From: Ligustrum vulgare
Taxonomy: Eukaryota > Streptophyta > Magnoliopsida > Lamiales > Oleaceae
Reading direction: 5' to 3'
Length of the DNA stretch: 64,000 nucleotides
NCBI GenBank assembly: GCA_963555705.1
Contig: OY743182.1
Location: 52,332,592 to 52,396,591, forward strand
The notes beneath the pieces were generated by a model. That model saw only the letters and a program-made list of their open reading frames with translations, was not told the origin of the DNA and ran no database searches. Shown piece by piece: positions 25,449-37,679 of this stretch; position 1 is the stretch's first letter, and each line of letters starts with the position of its first letter. The position numbers and the translations under genes are program-made.

Positions 25449-26187
25449 TAATTTATAAATTATAATGATTGCGTAAAAGAACGGATTGCAAACAATTTAT
25501 CAAATTGATTGCACGTATCATATTGTTATTCATAACATATAGTGTTCGTTTGTTTATCTTGCTACGATCTAAACCTATTGTGACTTTTCTAAGATTACAA
25601 CAAGTAACTAATTATCCAATTGGTAATCAAGCAATTAAATAATTAGGATTCATCTCATTCAATACATAAAGAAAATTAGCCTAGCATATGAATATAAGAA
25701 ACACAAGAAAAATGAAAGAGATCAATCACCTGGATCATTAAATTATGAAGCAAATCTGGAATTCTTCAATTAACGCATTCAACTTTGGATCCATCAACGC
25801 AATGAATTCTTCCTTCTTCGATATATATTCTCCGTTGTCCCTCAAAAGTTAGTCCAACTCTTTGTTCTTTTTCCACAGCAGAAGTTCAGTTCAGTGTCCT
25901 TTTTTATAAGAGTAACCAGCCGACTGCTTAAATTAAATTCCAGCAATGCAATGCATTACCTTTTCCAATGTATATAACCAGCCAACTGTCCTCTATTTCT
26001 AGTTTTCCCCCAGCCGAAGTCTTTCCAATGCCCAGCCTCCTTTAATTGATTCTCTCCCCATCCAGTCGTCTGCCTCTTCAATTAATTCCCCCATCACTAG
26101 CGTCACCTCCTATATCTAATCTCCTCACTTAAATCCCACCGACCACCTTTTATTTTATTCCACCAGCCGACCACTTTTCTTTCCTAT
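25449..26187. other. AT-rich sequence, probably LTR-derived, no gene
   Basis: CT/AT-rich sequence with a repeated CCAGCCGAC-like phrase near 25915-26165. No coding potential that I recognise. Confidence 0.4.
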
Positions 26188-26192
26188 TGGCT

Positions 26193-26946
26193 TGATGTGA
26201 ACCCCTTCGGTGTGTTGACCGAAAATTTTCACAACAAATTAATACAAAACTCAAGAAAGTTAAAGTGGTAAATAAAGCGATAGACACATTAACCCAAATT
26301 TAAATCTAATCCAAAATTCAAGGATTAAACTAACCATAACTCAATGGGTATCAATCAAACAAATTTCAAGGGGGCGGAAATCAACAACAAACACAAGAAT
26401 AATAATTCTCTAGATTTAGTTGAAGAAATTCCAAAGATAATACAATAACAAATGAGGTTAACCTTACTTCAAGGAGTCTCTCTTAAGACCAAGCTCAAAA
26501 GAACAACCCAGTTATCTTTACAAATGAAAAAGAATGAATATATAATGTACAAAATGGACAAAAGGTGCAAATTCGGAATTTGCAAGAAAAACCCCGTTTT
26601 TTGGAAAACGGAGTGTTTCGATCGACCGAACTGATCGACCGAAATTATTTCGATATATCACAGGGTCGACCGAAATGGGACTTTCGGTCGACCGTCACTC
26701 AGTCGAAGGTGACTGAGGCTGAATCCAAATTTTTCTGCAGAAGATCGGTCGACCGGAAGAAAGTTCGGTCGACCGAACTTGGCTGAAACTCCAAGCTTCT
26801 CATTTTTAGCTCCAACTTGATTCTTGGCTTCTTTTCTTGATTTATTCACACTGTTTAGCCTCGAATCTTGAACCTCTTCAACGTTGGATCTCGTCATGGG
26901 TCCCATAGGCACGTGCATCGAGGTTTTACTTTCTCGGTTCTCATCA
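26193..26946 (-). repeat. 3' LTR of element A
   Basis: About 754 bp, closely matching 30952-31703. It contains the GGTCGACC palindrome array at about 26617-26785. Confidence 0.88.
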
Positions 26947-26960
26947 TCCCCTCCCTCTTG
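26947..26960 (-). other. Polypurine tract of element A
   Basis: Minus-strand AAGAGGGAGGGGA abuts the 3' LTR start. Confidence 0.6.
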
Positions 26961-27149
26961 GAAAGGATTCGACCTTGAATCTGGCTTGATTGCACTAGTG
27001 TGAGATTCCTTGACCTTTGATCTTGAAACATTTCGGACCACAGGTTCATGCGATGAAGTTGGACCTTCGCGATTCTCATCATTTCCTCCATCTTGAAAGA
27101 GATTCAACCAAGAATCGATACTTACAATAAAGAAAATAGAAAATTCAAA

Positions 27150-28096
27150 CACAATAAATGTAACTGAAATTTCATACTTACCGTGAAAAAAATCAATTTG
27201 TAGGCGTTGCCAAGAACTTGAGAGGTACCAACATCGCAGGGTAGCATTTTGGATTTTATTCGATCGGGAACCCGTTCTCTCCTTGAAAAGAACCATATCC
27301 AACCACCCGGATCAAATACGAATCGCCTCCTACTATTGTTGGTGTTCGAATTGTAGTGCTCATCCTCCCTCTCAATCTGAGACTTGTTCCACTCATGAGG
27401 TGACTTAACCTCTTCTTCACTTTTCTTCCCACCCAAGTTACCTCTTTCATCATTAAACAAACACATCAAGTTCAAAAGAGCTAACGAGTTAAATTCATGA
27501 AGAATTTCAAAAGGAGAAAATACAGTAGTAGAATGAACACTTTGATTATAAGCAAATCCAACAAAAGATTGACCTTGCTTCCCACTCTTTAGGCCAATCA
27601 TAAGGTTAGTGCAAAGGAATTGTGTTAAAACTTTATTAACCATCTTGGTTTGGAACGTGGTTTGGTAAGAAGAAATGGTTAAAACTAGAAATTTGGTTCT
27701 AAACCTCCCCCACAAATCCCCCAAAATGTGATTAATAAAATGTGCAATTATACTCAACAACATTCCCCTATAGGTAACATGTAAATGCACTACCTCCTTA
27801 AAGAGAAGAATTGTTACGTTGGTAGCATCACTGGATTCATGAAATGTAGCAAAATTTAGTATTCTAATAATCCTACCAACATTCACAAATTTAGCTTCAT
27901 TCCATTTCTTGGACCTAAGTAAACCCAATATAAAATTCATAGTATTAGTAATCCAAGGTTTACTCATGATGGGAAAATATGTATGGAATTCTTGAGGCAA
28001 AAACTTGAGTTTAGTATTTTTTGCAAGTTCGGCATTTACTACAAGTGTAAACATGTTCAACACCAATCTTCGAATTAGACTCATAAAACTGTTCAC
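27150..28096 (-). pseudogene. Element A integrase core and C-terminal remnant
   Basis: Minus-strand frame with blocks SDATNVTILLFKEVVHLH, FVGFAYNQSVHSTT and FSPFEILHEFNSL, then RRRFVFDPGGWIW. These match the order of a gypsy integrase core and C-terminal barrel (usual wording FVEFAYNRSVHS.T.FSPFE). The catalytic blocks are badly changed, with no clear TDRD-like second aspartate motif, so the enzyme is dead. The frame itself is long, which suggests substitutions rather than many indels. Confidence 0.75.
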
Positions 28097-28162
28097 ATAA
28101 TACCCCTAAAACCCCATTGATTTTAAATCGCCCTATCAAACGACCATCATGTGCCTCTCCCA

Positions 28163-28876
28163 TTAGCAATTCGCATATGACACTTTTAAAAACAAACAAA
28201 CTAATTTCCCAAGACAAATAATCATAATGTTCATAGAATCTAGCAAAATCTCGCCTACCACATGATTCATAGAAGTTAAAAATATTGGATTTTTAGCATG
28301 CATGCTCTTGACATGTTCAAGACAAGATGAGTTGGTTAAAGAGGTTAGAAGGAAAATCATTTCCAAGCCAAAATGTTTGGTTAGATCTCCCTTATAGACT
28401 TCCCAAACTAGCAATTTCCCTATAAGACAAGTAGGCACATTGAGCTTGTTTTCACAAAATAGGAAGTCATGCTTGTTTTCGCAAAACAGGAAGCCACCAT
28501 GCACATGAAGGCTATCAAGTATAACATTTTCACACTCCAACAAAATATTTGCTAAGCTTCCATCGATGTCATACAATCCTCTAATGTATTCAAAACATAA
28601 TAACCTTGCATTTAAAGAATTGTTAGGAGCATACCTCCTTGATGTGATGTCGATTATTTCATTTTGTTTACCTCGGTTGTACTTGTCGTTGGAGGAAAAT
28701 GTTTTCAAGAATTTCTTCCATAAGGCATGCTTTTGGAGTTCTTTGTTGCTTTGATAAGTTGGCCTCACAATTTCCTGCAACAAAAAAATAACCAAACTAG
28801 GGAGGGAAGTGTTAGAATATTCAAAGAGTAAAGAACATTTTGGGGTGATCTTTGCTCTCAATTTTCTTGGTGGCAC
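28163..28876 (-). pseudogene. Element A RNase H end and integrase zinc-finger remnant
   Basis: Blocks in order are KFLKTFSSNDKYNRGKQNE, then SRRYAP (the usual end of RNase H, DALSRRY), then LLCFEYIRGLYDID, HGGFLFCENK and LNVPTCLIGKLLVWE. The last corresponds to the integrase N-terminal region normally reading LCVP.CS.RELLVRE. A short internal duplication repeats FLFCENK. The reverse transcriptase that should lie upstream is absent: only about 35 bp separate this frame from the protease-side frame. Confidence 0.7.
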
Positions 28877-28911
28877 TCTTCACACCCTCTCCTTTTTCTG
28901 AGGTAGGAACC

Positions 28912-30147
28912 TCAACCCTCAACTTTTCTCTTACCTCTCCTTTTTTCTGGAGTCGTGGCTCCAATTCTTATCGCCTCTCCTTTTTCTAGGGACGTGGCCT
29001 CAACTCTCTTACTTTCATTTTTGTTTTCTTTCTTCTTCTTCTTCTTCTCTTCTTCCTCAAAATCCTTCTTGAGCTTCATTTGGTCTTTGTAGACTTCTTC
29101 CGGGCTCAAAGATAGGATCATAACCTTTTTTCCATCCATTTGGAAGCTACACCGATTCCTCTTCCTATCATGATTCACATTTCGCTCACATTGTCAAGGT
29201 CTCCCCAAAATTAGGTGAGTAGTGTATATGGGAACAACATCACATAATATTTTATCACTATAAGTACCAATGTGAAAAGTAAGAAGAAATTGCTCACTTA
29301 CCCTCACCTCCCCATAGTCATTCAACATTTGCAATACATAAGGACTAGGATGCTTCATAACCGGTAACCCCAATTTCTCAACTCTACTAGCACTTACCAA
29401 ATTAGTGCAAATCTCCCCATCTATCATGAGACTACATGGTTTATCACTCACTAGGCACCTAGTATAGAAATTATCCTCCCCATGTTCCTCCATCTCATTA
29501 GCATGGGCCAAAGATTGTGGTGACCTAGCATTCATCTCCTTCACTACTTCTCTACTTCCACTACCGTCCCTCCTATGGAATGATGAAGTCTTTATTTGCT
29601 CAATATTAACCTTCTCATCTATCCCATCTCCATTCCTATCTACTCATTCTCTTCTTCTTCTACCCATTCTCCAACCTCCTTCAACTTCCCCACTTTTACC
29701 CCTTCCATGGAGTGATGAATTTTGCATTCTCACACTATCAATATTTTCATCAACTCCATTTCGCCTATCATCTAACCACTCTCTTCTTTTCCTATTCATA
29801 TTCCCACTTTGTTCACTATCCCTTTCATTACTCCAAACATCCATTCTAATTTTCCTATTCAAACTCCAATTTTGTTCACCATCCTCCTCATTTCTCCAAA
29901 CATCCCCACATTTATTCCTCATTCTTCTATTATCCCTTCCCTCTTCTCCATTACTAGTTGATGTACTCACCCCTCTTGTTCCCAAATTTTCTAACCCACC
30001 CCCAATCTTCTCTATTTGTCTAGCCATAGTGGTTGAAAGATTTAGCAACATTTCCTTCAATTCTTGATTTTGAGTATTGGAATTTGATATAGTGTGCAAG
30101 TGTGAAAGTGTTCTCACAAGAATATGTTTCACTTGTGTTTCACTCAA
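28912..30147 (-). pseudogene. Element A gag-protease
   Basis: One reading frame from ATG at 30147 (MSETQVKHILV) runs through stops at 29644 and 29194 to 28912. The N-terminal part is hydrophilic and arginine-rich. The protease block is CSLMIDGEICTNLV, then VEKLGLPVMKHPSPY, ending HLILGRP. The active-site loop is DGE where DGGS or DGGA is expected. A lysine/glutamate tract and the repeat RVEAT..EKGE follow. The capsid domain and zinc knuckle are not apparent. Confidence 0.75.
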
Positions 30148-30929
30148 TTTAGGCTTTTACCCTCTAATGAGCTCACCACTCTTGCTTTTTTCCTCTCAAA
30201 ATCTCTTTTCTCAAGTTCTCCAAGGAAGGTAATCAACTAAACCACAAAGTATAATTCTTGTGGAGTTAAAGAAATCACAAACAAGGAGGAAGGAATTTAG
30301 AACAAGTAGACACAATAGCAAGTGGAATTTGTGTGCTTGCTATACTCAAAAGGAACAATTAATATGTAGGATAAGATGTTAGGAATACAATTTTAGCAAG
30401 GGAATTGAATAACCACAATTATTAGACAAGGCATAGATGTAAAACAATAAGCACAAGAGTATAAATTTTCAATAAGGCAATTTATCAAACAACTTGTACT
30501 CAATCTTTGAATGACCTTGAATGTGGATATATGAAACCCCCCCCCCCAACAACACAATTGTGGCAATGAATGAATGATCAACAATTACCCAATGTATGGA
30601 GCAAGTGATATATGAGATACAACGTTGATAACACAATCTCAATGATGGGAATTGGATAGCCCCAAGTAATTAGCAATATATGGGTATCGAACAATAAAAC
30701 ACTAATGGAGTATTTTTCTTTGGGACAATTGATCAAACACTTTGAATACACAATTTGGAAAGTGTAGGTTTTGTAGTGAATGAATATGGAATTCCCCCAA
30801 CAAACTCACAATCAATATACCCAATACATAGAATCAACAATACACATGGGCATATAAATTTTCCCCAATTTTTCTCAATTTTCGGATTTTTTTTTAACAA
30901 CAATAAGGTAAAGATATGTTTACCAAATT

Positions 30930-30949
30930 AGAGCCAAGCTCTGATACCA
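30930..30949 (-). other. Primer-binding site of element A (initiator tRNA-Met)
   Basis: Minus-strand TTGGTATCAGAGCTTGGC-type sequence just inside the 5' LTR, complementary to the 3' end of plant initiator methionine tRNA. Confidence 0.85.
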
Positions 30950-30951
30950 AA

Positions 30952-31703
30952 TGATGCGAACCCCTTCGGTGTGTTGACCGAAAATTTCCACAACAATTTA
31001 ATACAAAACCCAAGAAAGCTAAAGTGGTAAATAAAGCGATAAACACATTAACCCAAGTTTAAATCTAACCCAAAATTCAAGGATTAAACTAACCCTAACC
31101 CAATGGGTATCAATCAAACAAATTTCAAGGTGGCGGAAATCAATAACAAACACAAGAATAATAATACCCTAAATTTAGTTGAAGAAATTACAAGGATAAT
31201 ACAAGAACAAAGAAGGTTAACATTACCTCAAGGAGTCTCTCTTAAGACCAAGCTCAAATGAACAACCCAGTTATCTTTACAAATGAAAAAGAATGAGTAT
31301 ATAATGTACAAAATGGGCAAAATGTGCAAATTCGGAATTTGCAAGAAAAACCATTTTTTTGTAAAACGGAGTGTTTCGGTCAACCAAACTGGTCGACCGA
31401 AATTATTTCGGTCGATCACAGGGTCGACCGAAATGGGACTTTCGGTCGACCGTCACTCATCCGAATGCGACTGAGGCTGAATCCAAATTTCTCAGCAGAA
31501 GATCGGTCGACCAGAAGAAAGTTATGTCGATCGAACTTGGCTGAAACTCCAAGCTTCTCATTTTTAGCTCCAACTTGATTCTTAACTTCTTTTCTTGATT
31601 TATTCACATTTTTTAGCCTCGAATCTTGAACCTCTTCTACGTCGGGTCTCGTCATGGGTCCCACGGGCACGTGCATCGAGGTTTGACTTTCTCGATCTCA
31701 TCA
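30952..31703 (-). repeat. 5' LTR of element A
   Basis: About 752 bp with the same ends as 26193-26946. The GGTCGACC palindrome array lies at about 31375-31540, followed on the minus strand by a TATATA stretch near 31296-31301. Confidence 0.88.
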
Positions 31704-31708
31704 TGGCT

Positions 31709-32255
31709 CCTCTTTTTCCTCACAACTCAGCACACTCTACAAATTTATTCTAATGCAGTCTGCCAAGTATTGGCAAAATACACGTCACGATTTATTTCTC
31801 AGTCACAAATTAAAAATTTATAGGCCACGTCAAACTCCAGTCACAATTGTCGCTCTAACTCTATTTTCTTTTATATGTTCCATCTGCATCTCTTTCTCAT
31901 CGTTCGTTTTGTACGAAGATGGTTTGGAAGTGGTGACGATCTATGTGTGGTGAGTTTGAAAAATATGGTGATAGTTTGGAGGTGGTGGTGACATGTTATC
32001 AGTTTTCTTCAGAGGTACTGCAGTGGTAGTGCAACGATGGATGTAGCTTTTGGTTTGGGTGGTAGTTGGGGGATGGTGGTGTTTGTGTGTTCGAGGTGCG
32101 GTGGTTTGTGCAGTGTGGTGGTGGAGGTGGAGGGGGTGTTGAAGTGACTTGTAGTGGTGGCGATAATACGGTTGTGGCAGTGGCTGGCGACGGCATCGGT
32201 GTGACGGTTGCGGGGCGGGACGGGGTGGGTGGGGCGAGTAACTTGTTTGTGATCA
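31709..32255. other. Unassigned; second half GGT/GTG-rich
   Basis: AT-rich to 31950, then GTGG-rich to 32250, giving glycine/valine or proline/threonine low-complexity frames. No domain. Confidence 0.4.
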
Positions 32256-32264
32256 ATTATATGT

Positions 32265-32949
32265 AGTGTTCTAAAATGCGGGAATAAACGTCGCCTAGGC
32301 GCGCATTAGTGTAATGCGTGAGGAAAACACGTCGCATTACCCATATACGCGGAATAATACTTTTTACCGAACATAAATCTAAAAAATCTGTGATTAATGG
32401 TCAAGAACAAATAATAAATCGTTACTTTTTGAATTCAATCATTTAAAAATCAATTGAACCAGTACTATTTAAATAAATAATAATAATAAAAAAGCTATAC
32501 TCAGGGCTGATAGGCTTTTTCTTTCTTGTTTTCTTTTAAAATTGTTTTACTTCCTTTTTTTTAATTGTTTTTACTTACCATTATTTGTTTGACTTTTCTC
32601 CCCAAAATATTATTTTTCTTATTTTATAAGGATTAAAATATCTTGACATTTTGAAACAAATAGTATAATATAAATAAAATTATCAAACATAAATTTCTAT
32701 TTTTTGAGTTAGTAATTCTAAAATTAAAGAAAATTACATATATATATATATTATTTGTGTATTTAGTTTTTATGTAATAAAATCTATTTTTCATATAAAA
32801 ATTTATCTAATGTCTTAAAATTAATTAAAATATTATTAAAAGTATGAAACGCATTATGACGATTATTCTTCGCATTGACACGCTTGAACTTGTAATTATT
32901 GATTCTCGATCTCGATGCATCGCAACGCATTACGCATTTTAGAACCTGG
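32265..32949. mobile_element. Mutator-like MITE with 9-bp target duplication
   Basis: The ends AGTGTTCTAAAATGCG and (complement of the right end) CCAGGTTCTAAAATGCG are inverted repeats. ATTATATGT is present on both sides (32256-32264 and 32950-32958). The 9-bp duplication points to the Mutator superfamily. There is no transposase. Confidence 0.75.
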
Positions 32950-32999
32950 ATTATATGTGATTGTAATTGATTAATAGATAAATTATGACCAATTAATTT

Positions 33000-33800
33000 C
33001 TACAAAATTCATGATTTTGTTACTTATAAATAAATTATGACTTGAGAAATTTGTAGATTGTGATTGAAAAATAAGTTGTGACCACAATTGTAAAAATTGC
33101 GACTCATAAAATCAAAATTTGTGATCAAGAAAAAATTGTGACTTACAAAATTCGAGATTTGTGACATAAGTTGTGACTTACGAGATTTGTAAATTATGTT
33201 CGAAAAATAAGTTATGACCTAGAAAGATGTCGTGACCTAAAAAATTTGTGACTTGTGACCGATACAAGATTCGTGATCGATTAATTTGTTAATTTATTAC
33301 CAAAAAAATATGTGATCGAATTGTGATTTTGTGTGACCAACTGTGACTTTGTGTGATCAGTTATGACTTTGCATGTGGGTGGGGTGGGGTGGGGTGGGGT
33401 CAATTTTGCTACTAAATTTGTAACTGTGACCTCATGTGACTTAACCGTGACCTCATGTGAACTGTGTGATTGGGGTGAGGTGTGATCTCGTGTGACTTAA
33501 TTACGAATTTGTGTGACCGAACTGTGACCTTATATGACCAATTGTGACTTTGGGGTGAGGTGGAGTGGGGTAAATTTTGCAACTAAATTTGAAAATGTGA
33601 TCGAATTGTGACTTTGCGTGATCAAATGTGACTTTGCATATGGGTTGAAGTTGGGTGAAGTGGAGTGAGGTGGGGTGGGGTGGGATTAGGGTGAAATTTG
33701 TGATTGTAATTTTTTATTTTGTGTGATCAATTGTCACTTTATAGATGAGGTGAGGTGGGATGGGGTGGATAGATATGTGGAAAAGTAGAAGAAAAAATAT
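33000..33800. repeat. Degenerate TGTGACC/TGTGACT-rich array 1
   Basis: The words TTGTGACC, GTGTGACC and TTGTGACTT recur every 15-40 bp, always in plus orientation, interspersed with G-rich GGTGGGGTGGGGT runs (33376-33402, 33660-33690). No coding frame. Confidence 0.6.
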
Positions 33801-33860
33801 TTTTGAGGTGTGTGTGGGGTAGGAGCTGTGATGGACGGACAAAAGTTGTTTTTTATGACT

Positions 33861-35040
33861 TTTTTCTTTAAATATAATATTAGTTTTAATTTAATAAATT
33901 ATTGATAATTATTCTTATATTATACAATATTATATTTATTAATTACTAATTAACACCTGATTTAAAAAAAAATTATCTAAGTTTATTAGTTTTAAAAAGT
34001 GATAGTTTTAAGTTTATAGTTATGTACTTTTCTCTTATTCAAAATGCCTTGTTATTTTGAAAGAAAGAAAAATTCGTGGCAAGCTACAGTATTGGGCTTA
34101 ACAAACCCATAAAACATGTGGAAATTACAATGAGCCCTACTTTTAAAGATCAAAATTCAAATATAAGATGAAACTTAAATAACTTCAAATTTCAGGTGAT
34201 AAATAGAATTATAAAAATTAATTAATTAATAAATTAAAATAATCTAATATTAAATTAAATACCCAATTTCATACCAAATCAAACCCTATTTCCCTAACAT
34301 TGCGAACAGATGCAAACTACTTTCTCTCTCTCCCGGCGGCACACACTCTCTACTCTCTCTATCCACACCTCCGGCGGCGGCGACAAATAGCGATGGCACT
34401 CCAGTAACCCACCCCATTCCAGCCACAACAACTTATTACGCGACGGCGTAGCTGCTGCTCAGCCTTGTGCCTATCCAGCTCCATCACTTCGCCACGCGGT
34501 TGCCCTCCCACTGTAGGGAGATTGGTGTGGCATCTACACTTGAAGGTACGTGGTGCGCTTTGTGGTGTTTGTTTGCTGTGGTCTTGGTGATGGTGATGTG
34601 TCGGGGACGATGGTTGTTGTTGTTGTTTCTGTGACCTTGACATTTGGAGAGGATCTGCGATTTTTTAATTTTTAGATGGTTAGGGATTTTCTGGCGGAGG
34701 CGGGGACATGGGAGGTCGCGCCGGCGACTGGGGCGGATGGTTTGTGATTTTTGGTTTTTGATATGTTCATGAGTTTTCTGGTGGCGACGATGGTGAGGTG
34801 CGGCGGAATGTGGATCTGTTGGTTTTGCAGCAACAACACTTCCTTCTTCTTCTTTTTTTTCCTTTTGGTTAAGGCGCCGCGACGACGACATTGGGAGGAT
34901 GGCGGCAACGGCGTTGAGCGGTGGTCGTGGATTAGTGGTGGTTGTTGGTGCCTGCTTTATTTTTATTCTTTGGGAGGGTGACGACGCGGCGGCGTTGGGA
35001 GGGTGGCAGAGGCGGCGGCTTCGTGACGGTGGTGGTGTGT
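33861..35040. other. AT-rich spacer then GC-rich CGGCGG/GGTGG block, no identifiable gene
   Basis: AT-rich until about 34300, then CT-rich and GC-rich sequence that resembles plant 5' UTR/first-exon composition. The frames on both strands are low-complexity (Gly/Arg or Pro/His) and conflict with each other. I see no start, splice pattern or domain that would support a gene. Confidence 0.45.
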
Positions 35041-35400
35041 TGGTGCCTACCCTGATAAGTTGTGACCTAATAAGTTTAAAATATAAAAGAATTGTGACCT
35101 AATAATTTAACAAATTGCGACCTAAATACATTTTGTGACTTGATATTTAATAATTTGCAATCTTGTAATTTGTGATTGTGACCTAGAAATAATTTTTGAT
35201 TTGTGACCTAAAAGATTAATTCTGACATTTAAAATATTTGTGACTTAATAATTTATAAGATGTGACCTAAAATAAATTAAAATTTGTGACCTGAAAATAA
35301 GTTCGCGACCTTAAAAAACTTGACTTGTGACTTAAAATAAATTCGTGACCTAAAATATTTATCTTTTGTGACCTGCAATTATATAATATTGTGACCTTAA
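35041..35400. repeat. Degenerate TGTGACCTAA-rich array 2
   Basis: TTGTGACCTAA(A/T) recurs about a dozen times in the same orientation as array 1, ending in an AT run at 35400-35420. Confidence 0.6.
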
Positions 35401-35420
35401 TATATATATATATATATATT

Positions 35421-36046
35421 AAATTTTTTTAATTTTTTTAATTTAATTAATTAATTCTAATTAGAGACCTGATTTTTGAAATTATATAAGATTCACCTTA
35501 TTTTTGAAATTTGTATTTTAAAATACCTTATTTATGTATTTTTCCCATAAAACATTGACTTTAAATGTTGTTGATGAAAAGCCCACAACCAATTAACGCA
35601 AAGCCCATGGGATAAGGTAGTTCGGCCTTCCATCCATACATAGCCCATAATAAAAGAGTCATGTCAATATTCAATATTTTTATTTCTCCCATAAAAACAT
35701 ATTGAAAAATTGTATAAAATCAAATCAATTCCTTAATTTCTGACAGTCCTTTCTCTTCTCACACGAACGCGAAGTTGGCCACCTTAATTCGAAGGCTTAC
35801 CATAAAGTCTTTGTCGATTTAGGATGTGTTCGGCGGAAATTTTTAAAAAAATGTGTGTTATTAAAAAGTGATTTGAAAAATTATTTAAATTAATTGGGTA
35901 ATCATGCGGGAAGAATTCTTTGCAAATAGTAATAACAAAATAAATAAATCAAGGTAATCAACAATATTTGTTTAAAGATTCAAGAATTATTGGACGAATC
36001 ATATGAAAGAACGGAAGATTATGGTCAATTTTGTTTGAAAGTCGCT
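35421..36046. other. AT-rich intergenic sequence, no gene
   Basis: Nothing assignable before the copia insertion. Confidence 0.45.
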
Positions 36047-36051
36047 AACAC

Positions 36052-36259
36052 TGTTAGAATATGTTAGAATATATTATACCATATATTCTATATATTCTGT
36101 ATATTATATTTATAGTATAGCATATATTCAGTAATCTATATATATGGTAGCTAGCCTCGTTCTCTTCTTATAAAAAAGGACGGACCCTTGTATAGTTTTA
36201 CACAGTTTAATATAAAATTCTTCATACTCTTTTTTCTCTCTGGCTCTTTATTCTTGACA
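36052..36259 (+). repeat. 5' LTR of the copia element
   Basis: Starts TGTTAGAATA, repeated 10 bp later, and ends TTCTTGACA. TATATA-rich. Confidence 0.85.
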
Positions 36260-36276
36260 TGGTATCAAAACTCTCG
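36260..36276 (+). other. Primer-binding site of the copia element
   Basis: TGGTATCAAAACTC follows the LTR directly and matches the initiator tRNA-Met complement (TGGTATCAGAGC) with small changes. Confidence 0.8.
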
Positions 36277-36628
36277 AATTATGTATATTAGCTGTGGAAA
36301 ATCAATTTGGAGTTCAAAAATATGAAGAAAATTCAAAATTTTCGAAAATATGCATAAATCAAGATCTGTCCAAGCCTTTTTGAGGGACTTCCCGACTTGC
36401 AAACTCAAATTTGGGACCATTGGTCAACTGCGAACGTTAAGACGAACCTCCAGCACCGATATTCCAGCATGATTTTTTTTTTCGTTCTGATCCTCTGGTA
36501 ATTTCTGATCTTCCAGTGTGGTTGGTTTGAATTTTGGAATTCTGCACAATATTCTGTTGTTCCGGGCAGATTCATCGTGTTCTTCATCTTGTGAGTTTTG
36601 TCTTATTTGTGTCTTTTCTCGTTCACCC

Positions 36629-37630
36629 ATGGCATCTACTACGGATATTAATATCACTTGTCTCATTGATGTTGTTTTGGACGGCACCAACTACAATATC
36701 TGGTCTCAACAGATGTCTGGCTTTCTTATTGGTTGTTGATTGTGGTATTTTGTAACTGGGAAGAAAACTGAACCAACGAAAGAGAAAAGCGAATCTCAGA
36801 CAGAGTTTGATGAACGTCTTGAGGTATGGGAGGCCACTCATTGTAAAATCTTGTCCTGGTTTATTAATACATCTTGTTCGTCGATTCAGAGTCTTCTTTC
36901 GAAGTTTCGAAATGCCAAACTTGCTTGGGATTTTTTGGCAAATCGATACAATTACTCTAGTGATGCCACCCTGCAATGTCAATTGGAGTCCAAGTTGTAT
37001 CAGATGCATCAATAGCCTAGTCAATCTATTGCTGATTTTCACTCTCAGGTCAGCAGTCTCTGGGATCAGCTCTCTCAGGTTGATACATCTTTTTCAGATG
37101 CCGATTCTGCCAAACTCTTCTCCGATTATCGGGATCGTAGACAGTTCATTCACTTCATGATGCATATCCGAGATGAGTTTAAAAACACCAGAGCCTACTT
37201 ACTTCATCACTCTCCACTGCCAACTCTCAACGTTGCCCTTACTGAGCTCATATCTAAGGAGACACGGTAACAAACTTGTCGAGCTCAATCTACTGATATG
37301 GTTATGTCTGTCACACCTAGTACTGCTCCTCCAGTAGTAGCAATCTCTTCTTTCAGGCCACGACGGTTTGTTGGTCAATGTCATTATTGTAAGGAAGAAG
37401 GTCATCGAATTTCCGATTGTCTCAAGAAAAAGGCTAAGGACGCGAGAGATGCTCAAAAGGAAAAGGTCACCCCCAAGTATGCTGCAGTATCGACCAGTTC
37501 ACCAGCTTCTGAATCTTCTTATGTACCCACTACATCTCTTACTGTAGCTGACCTTGAGGCATTGGTTCACCTGGTTTTGTCTCATACCTCCACTACCTTG
37601 GACAACTTGTTGAACTTGGACTTATCTTAA
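36629..37630 (+). pseudogene. Copia gag
   Basis: A single frame from ATG at 36629 carries stops at 36737, 37013 and 37268 and ends at 37628. It contains LDGTNYNIWSQQM near the start, a capsid-like helical block (WEATHCKILSWF, KLAWDFLANRY), and a complete CCHC zinc knuckle CHYCKEEGHRISDC (CX2CX4HX4C) at about 37380-37420, followed by a lysine-rich tail. Gag would form virus-like particles around the RNA. Three stops make this copy inactive. Confidence 0.88.
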
Positions 37631-37679
37631 CATTTTCTAATAAAGGGTGTGATGTGCAGGATCAGAAGACGGGTCGGCT

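Larger units (their letters stand above)
26193..31703 (-). mobile_element. Deleted Ty3/gypsy element A (Reina-like), minus strand, lacks reverse transcriptase
   Basis: LTRs at 30952-31703 (5') and 26193-26946 (3') share TGATGAGA..CGCATCA-type ends. A perfect TGGCT duplication lies at 26188-26192 and 31704-31708. The primer site complementary to initiator tRNA-Met adjoins the right LTR and a purine tract adjoins the left one, fixing the orientation. Inside, gag and protease are followed directly by the end of RNase H and a decayed integrase. The reverse transcriptase is missing. Protease and integrase wording resembles Reina-type chromoviruses. Confidence 0.88.

Noticed and set aside
33000..33800. 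Possible CRISPR-like or satellite array
   Set aside because: Spacing and units are irregular, spacers are not unique sequences of constant length, and this is a plant nuclear region. Described only as a degenerate array.
34359..35102. Several overlapping GC-rich ORFs that could suggest a gene
   Set aside because: They are low-complexity, occur in conflicting frames and strands, and have no start context, splice pattern or domain.
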